From the NCBI GenBank assembly GCA_049276515.1, contig JBASWO010000035.1:1-12123 (forward strand): a stretch of DNA of 12,123 nt, given 5' to 3'. The translations under genes were made by a program, and so were the position numbers. Every line of letters begins with the position of its first letter. Positions within the stretch are counted from its first letter, which is position 1. This document shows, one piece after another, positions 6,546-12,123 of this stretch. The notes under the pieces were generated by a model. That model did no database searches, was not told the origin of the DNA, and saw only the letters and a program-made list of their open reading frames with translations. The stretch is from JAATFY01 sp049276515 (lineage in GTDB: Bacteria > Pseudomonadota > Alphaproteobacteria > UBA9219).

Positions 6546-6994
6546 AGTACGGGTATAAATCTCAGAACGCGGCGTTTCACAATATTCTTAGGCTGCCAAT
6601 GATTTCTGCGAGGGGCAAGAGGCTTAAATTCTTTAGGTCTATTATTTCTGCGTTCCTCAAAATCGCTAAAAATATTCTCAACTTCAGTTATGTCCCATTC
6701 TGTTTTAGCTTCGCCCGATGTTGGATCATCATTTTTCCAACCCGGCAACAAGGCCTTGTGAGCAATACCTAACGGTTTGCGAAAGCATTCATAAATACGG
6801 TATTTGAAATGTTCGCCAGTTGGCTCGCAGGACAAATATTCAATGAGTCCCCGATTCATGTTGCGCGGACCCACGCATAAATAAGGATATGTGACCATTT
6901 TCCCGGCAACTTGCCTATCCAGGGTAAAAAGACCGCCTTTGCTACGTCTTTTGTGTCGGGTGATGTCATGCCCTAATAACGAAAATATCGGCAT
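6542..6994 (-). CDS. Hypothetical protein, 150 residues, upstream of SDHAF4-like gene
   Basis: I do not recognise this protein. It is hydrophilic, with no signal peptide or membrane segment. The N-terminus is basic (ITRHKRRSKGG), the middle is mixed with aromatic residues and cysteines (YPYLCVG, EYLSCEP, YRIYECF), an acidic stretch follows (EWDITEVENIFSDFEE), and the C-terminus is strongly basic (RRNHWQPKNIVKRRVLRF). The two charged ends suggest nucleic-acid or protein binding, but this is a guess. ATG 6994 is supported by AGGA (7003-7006) eight bases upstream. It is first in a minus-strand cluster and shares ATGA with the SDHAF4-like gene, which hints at a shared role or at least co-expression. 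It is divergent from rpe. Confidence 0.7.
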   Translation of the reverse strand: MPIFSLLGHDITRHKRRSKGGLFTLDRQVAGKMVTYPYLCVGPRNMNRGLIEYLSCEPTGEHFKYRIYECFRKPLGIAHKALLPGWKNDDPTSGEAKTEWDITEVENIFSDFEERRNNRPKEFKPLAPRRNHWQPKNIVKRRVLRFIPVL

Positions 6995-7031
6995 CTTTAA
7001 AATCCTTGGTCTTTTTATATCTTGAGCACTT

Positions 7032-7059
7032 GGTATAACAAATTAGCTTAGGCCTGCAA
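7032..7059 (-). promoter_or_regulatory. Possible promoter of the 6994-6140 minus-strand cluster
   Basis: Read on the minus strand, TTGCAG (7059-7054) and TATACC (7037-7032) are separated by 16 bases and lie about 38 bases before the ATG at 6994. The 153-base divergent spacer to rpe is AT rich and must hold promoters in both directions. The match to sigma-70 boxes is moderate only. Confidence 0.28.
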
Positions 7060-7148
7060 ATAAAGAATAACTTTCACTTCATATTAACGATTCGTGCCCT
7101 ATTTTCTGCGTGATTTAATCCCTATCAAACCTTTGCTATAGGTAATCT

Positions 7149-7808
7149 ATGCAACAGGATGTTCGCCTAGCCCCCTCTATTTTGTCTGCCAACTTCGCTA
7201 CGCTAGGTGAAGAGGTTAAGGCTATTGATGCCGCGGGCGCTGATTACATCCATGTTGATGTTATGGACGGTCATTTCGTTCCCAATATAACCATTGGTCC
7301 CTCTGTGGTTGCGGCTCTCAGACCCTTTAGCAAAAAGGTGTTCGATGTGCATTTGATGATTGCACCTGTTGATCCTTACATCAAAGATTTTGCTGAAGCC
7401 GGCGCTGATATCATCACGGTCCATCCCGAATCCGGCCCCCATCTTCATAGGACGATTCATCTCATCAAGGCTCATGGCAAAAAAGCTGGGGTTGCACTTA
7501 ATCCTGCCACTCCTTTATCGGCGATTGAATCTGTTTTACCAGATCTCGATTTGGTTCTTGTGATGACCGTCAATCCTGGTTTTGGTGGTCAAGCTTTTAT
7601 CGCATCGCAAGTCGAGAAAATCAGCGCGCTTCGTAAAGCCATCGACAAGCTTGATAAGAAGATTGATCTCGAAGTTGATGGTGGCATAGCTCCTGACACA
7701 GCCAAGCGCGTTATAGCAGCAGGCGCCGATGTTTTGGTTGCGGGTACAGCTAGTTTTAAGGGCGGTCCTGCTCATTATGCAGCTAATCTTAAAGCGCTAC
7801 GCGGCTAA
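7149..7808 (+). CDS. rpe: Ribulose-phosphate 3-epimerase
   Basis: 219 residues, the usual length. This TIM-barrel enzyme interconverts D-ribulose 5-phosphate and D-xylulose 5-phosphate in the pentose phosphate pathway. Visible motifs: LAPSILSANFATLGEE at the start; HVDVMDGHFVPN with metal ligands His35 and catalytic Asp37; VHLMI with His68; LNPATPL; VMTVNPGFGGQ (loop over the active site); EVDGGI with catalytic Asp177; and the phosphate-binding AGTASF near the end. The ATG has AGG (7140-7142) six bases upstream. The stop and the next start share a base (TAATG), so it is the first gene of an operon with the heparinase-like gene and purH. Confidence 0.97.
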   Translation: MQQDVRLAPSILSANFATLGEEVKAIDAAGADYIHVDVMDGHFVPNITIGPSVVAALRPFSKKVFDVHLMIAPVDPYIKDFAEAGADIITVHPESGPHLHRTIHLIKAHGKKAGVALNPATPLSAIESVLPDLDLVLVMTVNPGFGGQAFIASQVEKISALRKAIDKLDKKIDLEVDGGIAPDTAKRVIAAGADVLVAGTASFKGGPAHYAANLKALRG

Positions 7809-9394
7809 TGAAGCCCGCTGGCAAAATCATGCAGAAAATGCGGCGCGGCGTTGAAACCGTTGCTTACAGCAATCTTCTTTATCGCAAAATTCTTGCTGCC
7901 GGTAACGGTCCTGACCGCTTGCACTTCACGTTACCCGATCCTTGGCCGGGCGATGCCGCAGCGGGCCAGCTTTTACTCTCAGCGCAGCGCTCGATGTTTG
8001 ATAATTCTTCGGCTGTATCTTTGCGGCAAGCGGGAACAGTTTTACGGAACTTGCGCGCTGTGGGTACAGAAGCAGCCCGTAATATGGCCGTTATTCTTAT
8101 CGAAAATTGGCTCGATCACCATGATAGCTGGAGTGAAGCTGAATGGGCTGCAGATGTTTTGGGTGAACGCATTGCAAGTTGGATTGGTTTTTATGAGTTT
8201 TATGCACCCGCAGCATCGGCACAATTTGCTGAAGATTTAACCGATAGTTTGCATCGCCAATGGAAGCATTTGGTGCGTGTTATGCCGCCCAATTTAACGG
8301 GCGTAACAGGTTTACGGGCTATTAAAGGTCTTATGTATGGCGGCTTGAATTTCCCAGAAAGCGAAAAAGCTCTGGGACTTGCTATTGATTTATTGAAGCG
8401 TCAATTATCAACAGAGTTGCTACCAGACGGTGGTTCCATTTCGCGCAATCCATCTGTGCAATTACACATGTTGCGTCATTTAGTTGATTTGCGCGCGGCT
8501 TTTAAAGCTGCCGAATTAGAAATTCCAGAAATTCTGAATACAGCCATTCAAGCTATGGTGCCGGTCGTAAAATTTTTCCGCCATGGTGATGGTGGTTTAG
8601 GATTGTTCCATGGTAGCGCAGAAGAAACCTCACTTTTAATTGATGCTGTGCTGAACCAGGCGGAAGTTCGTAGCCGTGCCTTGCGTCGTTTGCCTGACAG
8701 CGGATATGAAAGACTGACGGCAGGTCGTAGTCTTTTACTCGCAGATTGTTCAGCGCCGCCGCCGCGAGGCTATGATTTATCAGGCCATGCAGGTCTCCTC
8801 AGTTTTGAATTTGGTATTGGCAAAGAACGGCTCATCGTGAATTGTGGCGCTGTCTTAAATGCAGGTAGCGAGTGGCGTTCAGCTTGTGCGGCAACGGCGG
8901 CCCACTCAACATTGGGTGTGGAAGACAGGAACGCCTGCGAAGTTATGTCATCGGGTCGGATTTTGTCTTCGGCGCAAGTTGAGGCGCAGCGTTTTGAGCA
9001 AGATGGTGTGCAGTCGATTGAGATGATGCATGACGGCTATCGCTCTAAATATAATATTATTCATAGACGCATCTTGAGCCTTTCGGCGGATGGCGAAGAA
9101 TTAAGGGGTAGCGATATGTTGGAAGGCCCGGCAAATCGCAATTTTACGCTTCGTTGGCATTTGCACCCATCCATTCAGGCCTCTTTGGCTCAAAGCGGAC
9201 AGGCGGCCCTTTTACGTACAGCCTCAGGGAGTGGTTGGCGCTTACGTATTGAAAAGGGCGAATTAGGCTTAGACCCCAGTATTTACTGTGGAAAAGGTGC
9301 TCCACGCCGCAGCTTGCAATTAAAGGTCAGTGGTCTTACAGAGGGGGCTCAAACTTTTGTGAATTGGAGCCTCACGCGTGAAAAACGCACTTAA
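7808..9394 (+). CDS. Heparinase II/III family protein
   Basis: 528 residues. The N-terminal ~290 residues form the helical toroid part of heparinase II/III-like proteins (DPWPGD near the start, AEWAADVLGERIASWI, NLTGVTGLRAIKGLMYGGL, DGGSISRNPSVQLHMLRHLVDLR). The C-terminal beta-sandwich follows (HGDGGLGLFHG, YDLSGHAGLLSFEFG, IVNCGA, TAAHSTLGVED). Family members are polysaccharide lyases or presumed ones; the alphaproteobacterial branch with this gene order has no defined substrate that I know of. No signal peptide is visible, so it may act in the cytoplasm or leave by another route. Start ATG overlaps the rpe stop by one base; its end overlaps purH by 17 bases, so it is in the same transcript. 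The family call is solid; substrate and activity are unknown. Confidence 0.88.
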   Translation: MKPAGKIMQKMRRGVETVAYSNLLYRKILAAGNGPDRLHFTLPDPWPGDAAAGQLLLSAQRSMFDNSSAVSLRQAGTVLRNLRAVGTEAARNMAVILIENWLDHHDSWSEAEWAADVLGERIASWIGFYEFYAPAASAQFAEDLTDSLHRQWKHLVRVMPPNLTGVTGLRAIKGLMYGGLNFPESEKALGLAIDLLKRQLSTELLPDGGSISRNPSVQLHMLRHLVDLRAAFKAAELEIPEILNTAIQAMVPVVKFFRHGDGGLGLFHGSAEETSLLIDAVLNQAEVRSRALRRLPDSGYERLTAGRSLLLADCSAPPPRGYDLSGHAGLLSFEFGIGKERLIVNCGAVLNAGSEWRSACAATAAHSTLGVEDRNACEVMSSGRILSSAQVEAQRFEQDGVQSIEMMHDGYRSKYNIIHRRILSLSADGEELRGSDMLEGPANRNFTLRWHLHPSIQASLAQSGQAALLRTASGSGWRLRIEKGELGLDPSIYCGKGAPRRSLQLKVSGLTEGAQTFVNWSLTREKRT

Positions 9395-10991
9395 AACCAA
9401 CCCTCAGCCGGTGAATATCCACAAAATCACCCGCGCCCTTATTTCTGTTTCTGACAAAACCGGCCTTGTGCAACTTGCCAAGGAATTATCGGGTTATGGC
9501 GTCGAGATTTTATCGACAGGTGGCTCCGCCGAAAAATTACGTCAGGCAGGGATTAAGGTTGTTGAAGTTGGAGATTACACGGGCTTTCCTGAAATGATGG
9601 ATGGCCGCGTTAAAACCTTACATCCTAAAGTTCATGGCGGCATTTTGCAGCGCCGCGATATGTCATCACATCAAGATGAAGCCAAGCAGCATCAAATTCC
9701 ACCGATTGATTTGGTGGTTGTAAATTTGTATCCGTTTCGTGAAACGGTAGCTAAGGGCGGTGCCTTCGAAGATTGTATCGAAAATATTGATATTGGTGGT
9801 CCCGCCATGGTGCGCTCAGCCGCTAAAAATCACAACGCCGTCGCGATTGTAACAGATGCTGCGCAGTATGATGCGCTCTTGGATGAGATGAAGTCTCATG
9901 CGGGTGCAACAACTCTTGAGTTTCGTAAAACATTAGCGGCTGCAGCTTATGCACACACTGCAAGTTATGACAGCGCTGTGAGCAGTTGGTTCGCAGCACA
10001 ATTGGGTGAAAACTATCCAGAGTGCATGACGCTATCAGCGCAGAAACGCCAATCCTTGCGTTATGGTGAAAACCCGCATCAATCCGCAGCATTTTACGTA
10101 TCTGATGCGACGCGTCCTGGTATCGCAAGCGCTATTCAAATTCAGGGTAAAGAGTTGAGTTATAATAATCTCAATGATACCGATGCTGCGTTTGAGTTGG
10201 TGTCTGAATTTACCGATCAGGCAGCAATCGCCATCATTAAACACGCCAATCCTTGCGGCGTTGCTTTGGGACCAGATTTAATCACGGCCTATAAACGTGC
10301 CTTAGCTTGTGATCCTGTGAGTGCCTTTGGCGGCATTATTGCCTGCAATCGTCCTTTAAATGCTGAAACGGCAAAAGCCATTGCTGATCTCTTTGCTGAA
10401 GTCATTATTGCTCCTGATCTTGATCATGCGGCGAAAGAGATTTTAGCTGCTAAGAAAAACTTGCGCGTTCTTTTGACACGTACGATGCCAGATCCACGTA
10501 TGATAGATAAAGTTGTGAAATCGGTTGCTGGTGGGTTCCTTGTACAATCACGCGATAATGTCATTCTTGAGCCGACCCAGTTGAAATGTGTCACCAAGCG
10601 CCAACCATCCGAGCAAGAAATGCGCGATTTGCTTTTTGCTTTCACGGTGGGCAAGCACGTTAAATCCAACACAATCGTTTATGCCAAAGATCAGGCAACG
10701 GTTGGTATTGGAGCTGGACAAATGAGCCGTGTTGATAGTGCCCGCATTGCAGCTCGGAAGGCGCAAGATATTGCCAAAACCGAAGGTCTTGCGACACCTC
10801 GCACCCAAGGCTCAGCCGCAGCATCAGACGCTTTTTTCCCGTTTGCCGATGGGCTTTTATCGGCGGCAGAAGCGGGAGCAACTTCGGTTATTCAGCCGGG
10901 CGGCTCTGTGCGTGATGCAGAAGTGATCGAAGCAGCCGATAAAGCTGGCCTTGCCATGGTCTTTACCGGTATTCGCCATTTCCGCCATTAA
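9378..10991 (+). CDS. purH: Bifunctional AICAR formyltransferase / IMP cyclohydrolase
   Basis: 537 residues. PurH carries out the last two steps of IMP synthesis: formylation of AICAR with 10-formyl-THF, then ring closure. The IMP cyclohydrolase (MGS-like) domain is at ~16-150, with ALISVSDKTGL, STGGSAEKL, and DGRVKTLHPKVHGGIL. The transformylase domain follows with LRYGENPHQSAAFY, IIKHANPCGVA (catalytic Lys288-His289), DPVSAFGGIIA, DAFFPFADGL and QPGGSVRD. The start is GTG at 9378, supported by GGAG at 9366-9369 inside the heparinase-like gene; a second GTG at 9411 has no ribosome site. The 17-base overlap indicates coupled translation with the gene before. Confidence 0.98.
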   Translation: MKNALKTNPQPVNIHKITRALISVSDKTGLVQLAKELSGYGVEILSTGGSAEKLRQAGIKVVEVGDYTGFPEMMDGRVKTLHPKVHGGILQRRDMSSHQDEAKQHQIPPIDLVVVNLYPFRETVAKGGAFEDCIENIDIGGPAMVRSAAKNHNAVAIVTDAAQYDALLDEMKSHAGATTLEFRKTLAAAAYAHTASYDSAVSSWFAAQLGENYPECMTLSAQKRQSLRYGENPHQSAAFYVSDATRPGIASAIQIQGKELSYNNLNDTDAAFELVSEFTDQAAIAIIKHANPCGVALGPDLITAYKRALACDPVSAFGGIIACNRPLNAETAKAIADLFAEVIIAPDLDHAAKEILAAKKNLRVLLTRTMPDPRMIDKVVKSVAGGFLVQSRDNVILEPTQLKCVTKRQPSEQEMRDLLFAFTVGKHVKSNTIVYAKDQATVGIGAGQMSRVDSARIAARKAQDIAKTEGLATPRTQGSAAASDAFFPFADGLLSAAEAGATSVIQPGGSVRDAEVIEAADKAGLAMVFTGIRHFRH

Positions 10992-10998
10992 TCCGCAG

Positions 10999-11026
10999 CC
11001 GAATCAATTGGCGACTCGGTTTCTCG
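10999..11026 (+). terminator. Probable terminator after purH
   Basis: Starting eight bases after the purH stop, CCGAaTC (10999-11005) pairs with GAcTCGG (11013-11019) with one internal mismatch and a 7-base loop, followed by TTTCTCG. The T tract is short, so efficiency is uncertain. A second hairpin lies further down. Confidence 0.35.
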
Positions 11027-11036
11027 TGTTAACATA

Positions 11037-11058
11037 AGAAATCCATAAGGATTCTTTT
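11037..11058 (+). terminator. Second hairpin with T tail before the 111-residue gene
   Basis: AGAaATCC (11037-11044) pairs with GGATTCT (11049-11055) around ATAA with one bulged A, and is followed by TTT. It lies only 16 bases before the next ATG, so it could be either a terminator or part of the leader of that gene. Confidence 0.3.
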
Positions 11059-11074
11059 GCACACGGAGACGCCA

Positions 11075-11410
11075 ATGACAGCGTTAGCGCAAAATCAGTT
11101 TCAGGTGGGTGATAGCGTTTATGTATTTGATGGCCAATTACTGGTCTCTGGCACCGTCCAGGATGTTGGATCTCTGATCCGGCAAAATGCTGCCGCTAAA
11201 ACCAGCGAAGCTTTTTATGCGGTGCGGTTTGATCGTGCTTTTGAATTTGATAAGGATGTTTTGAGTTTTCCAGAAAACGCAGTTTTTCATTCGTATGAAG
11301 CTGCAAACAAAGTTTTTCGGGACACCTTTAAAAAAGATCCGAAAAAGCGCGATAATCTGATGAAATATTTTCGTAAGGTTGGCGCAGCGCCTAAAGGCCA
11401 TACGCATTAA
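11075..11410 (+). CDS. Hypothetical protein, 111 residues
   Basis: No family recognised. The N-terminal half looks like a small beta-barrel or SH3-like unit (FQVGDSVYVFDGQLLVSGTVQDVG, given here by VGDSVYVF and VSGTVQDV), followed by AFYAVRFDRAFEFDKDVLSF. The C-terminal third is helical and basic (NKVFRDTFKKDPKKRDNLMKYFRK). No signal peptide or membrane segment. A plausible reading is a small nucleic-acid- or protein-binding factor, but nothing in the sequence proves it. ATG 11075 has GGAGA (11065-11069) five bases upstream; a TTG at 11057 in the same frame has no such site. Probably a single-gene unit between purH and the convergent J-domain gene. Confidence 0.7.
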   Translation: MTALAQNQFQVGDSVYVFDGQLLVSGTVQDVGSLIRQNAAAKTSEAFYAVRFDRAFEFDKDVLSFPENAVFHSYEAANKVFRDTFKKDPKKRDNLMKYFRKVGAAPKGHTH

Positions 11411-11437
11411 TTGGATCAGCCGTTCGTCTTTTAAGCC

Positions 11438-11998
11438 TTATACGTCTGTCTCACCATAGAGCTGTTTCAGCATGGTGAAAGCCTGATTAATATTTTTAAA
11501 AGTGGCTTCAGATTCTGTGCTGCCGGCATTGGCATCAGGATGATGGCGTTTAACGAGAATACGGTATTGAGCTTTAATGCCTGCAAAAGTAACAGGCGGT
11601 TTTAATTCTAAAATACTGAGGGCTTCAAGCTCAGCCTTTGGCATAGCGGGTGAGGTGCGTTCCGCCTTCACTTCATCTGCAAAAAATTCATTCATGATGT
11701 CGTCGCGCAATTGTTGTTCGCGTTGACGCCAATTGCCTAACGGCCAGGTTGGACGCTCCCACACAGCTGCTTTGCGTATATGGTTTTCAATATCGTCGGT
11801 CGACATGCCGGCGAAATAATCCCATTGCCGGTTATATTCACGAACGTGATCGAGGCAGAACCAGTAATACTCATTGAGACTGTCACGACTTTTGGGCGCA
11901 CGATAATCGCCGGGTACACCACAGCCCGGGCAGTCGCAGCCACGTAATTTGACGGGACGGTCCGAGGATACAAAATAACTATCTTCAAATGGCGGCAC
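11438..11998 (-). CDS. J-domain (DnaJ-like) protein with N-terminal zinc-finger-like segment
   Basis: 186 residues. The C-terminal ~60 residues are a J domain (LSILELKPPVTFAGIKAQYR, then ILVKRHHPDAN with the HPD tripeptide that stimulates Hsp70 ATPase, then FKNINQAFTMLKQLY). The N-terminus has GCDCPGCG and later FCLDHV, a Cys-x-x-Cys plus Cys/His pattern that may bind zinc, then the conserved-looking REYNRQWDYFAGMS and WPLGNWR. This architecture, with the J domain last, is one I associate with alphaproteobacterial proteins encoded beside bolA. It is likely a co-chaperone for DnaK or an Hsp70 relative; the client is unknown. The start is GTG 11998, supported by GGAG (12007-12010) seven bases upstream; no other start is available before the stop at 12029. 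Confidence 0.9.
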   Translation of the reverse strand: MPPFEDSYFVSSDRPVKLRGCDCPGCGVPGDYRAPKSRDSLNEYYWFCLDHVREYNRQWDYFAGMSTDDIENHIRKAAVWERPTWPLGNWRQREQQLRDDIMNEFFADEVKAERTSPAMPKAELEALSILELKPPVTFAGIKAQYRILVKRHHPDANAGSTESEATFKNINQAFTMLKQLYGETDV

Positions 11999-12028
11999 GG
12001 CTTGGCTCCATGGGTGTAACCGCCTATT

Positions 12029-12060
12029 CTATCATAAATCAGGGGATTTTAGGGGGTGAT
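12029..12060. promoter_or_regulatory. Divergent J-domain/bolA control region and bolA ribosome site
   Basis: Only 62 bases separate the two starts. On the minus strand a TATGAT box (within TTTATGATAGAAT, about 12028-12040) could be a -10 for the J-domain gene. On the plus strand AGGGGG (12051-12056) lies four bases before ATG 12061 and is the bolA ribosome site. The promoter reading is weak; the ribosome site is clear. Confidence 0.35.
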
Positions 12061-12123
12061 ATGACACACTATCAGGATCGAATGCGCGAAAAACTGACGG
12101 CGGCCCTCAGCCCTATCCATATG
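12061..12123 (+). CDS. bolA: BolA family protein, 3' truncated by the window edge
   Basis: Only 21 codons are present. They read MTHYQDRMREKLTAALSPI and then run off the window, matching the BolA start pattern (I/M-R-x-K-L-x-x-A-L-x-P) that precedes the class-specific loop. BolA proteins partner monothiol glutaredoxins in Fe-S cluster handling and, in some bacteria, affect morphology and stress response. A strong AGGGGG site supports the ATG. Divergent pairing with a J-domain gene fits alphaproteobacterial gene order. The call rests on a short segment, so it is good but not certain. Confidence 0.75.
   Translation, partial: MTHYQDRMREKLTAALSPIHM

Noticed and set aside
9411..9413. Alternative GTG start for purH
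   Set aside because: No ribosome site precedes it, while GTG 9378 has GGAG at suitable distance.
11057..11074. TTG start for the 111-residue protein
   Set aside because: A GGAGA ribosome site lies between this TTG and the ATG at 11075, which it serves with correct spacing.
1..12123. tRNA, rRNA, CRISPR, insertion sequence or phage features
   Set aside because: No cloverleaf, repeat-spacer array, transposase, integrase or terminal inverted repeats could be seen by reading both strands.

Overview
The window looks like a chromosomal segment from an alphaproteobacterium of moderate GC content. The evidence is a PhaR-type polyhydroxyalkanoate (PHA) regulator, the tight run rpe / heparinase II/III-like / purH, a very small SDHAF4-type (DUF1674) assembly factor, and a zinc-finger-like J-domain gene facing bolA. 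I cannot name the order with confidence. There is no tRNA, rRNA, CRISPR array, insertion sequence or prophage gene that I can see, and no gene-free stretch longer than 300 bases.

Left part (1-3300): the 3' end of a GGDEF-EAL cyclic-di-GMP protein runs tail to tail, with no gap, into phaR on the minus strand. Divergent from phaR, across 185 bases holding a 14-base palindrome, lie a small helical protein and a PhaC-like alpha/beta hydrolase with a Cys-Asp-His triad. This looks like a PHA regulation and synthesis module. The frame of the hydrolase stays open far back into the small gene, so the two may share DNA in two reading frames.

Middle (3386-6545): a receiver-like protein with a winged-helix C-terminus but no phospho-acceptor aspartate precedes acs (acetyl-CoA synthetase), which has a small hairpin at its ribosome binding site. 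Acetyl-CoA feeds PHA synthesis, so the region has a carbon-storage and acetate theme. Tail to tail with acs is a minus-strand cluster: an unknown 150-residue protein, a 47-residue SDHAF4-like protein (4-base overlap) and a 79-residue two-helix membrane protein.

Right part (7149-12123): rpe, the heparinase II/III-like gene and purH form an overlapping operon (pentose phosphate pathway, surface polysaccharide or unknown lyase, purine synthesis). After a probable terminator comes a 111-residue unknown protein, then a minus-strand J-domain protein, and finally the first 21 codons of bolA running off the edge. Most of the window is core metabolism. The points of real interest are the overlapping PhaC-like pair, the candidate PhaR operator and the atypical regulator before acs.
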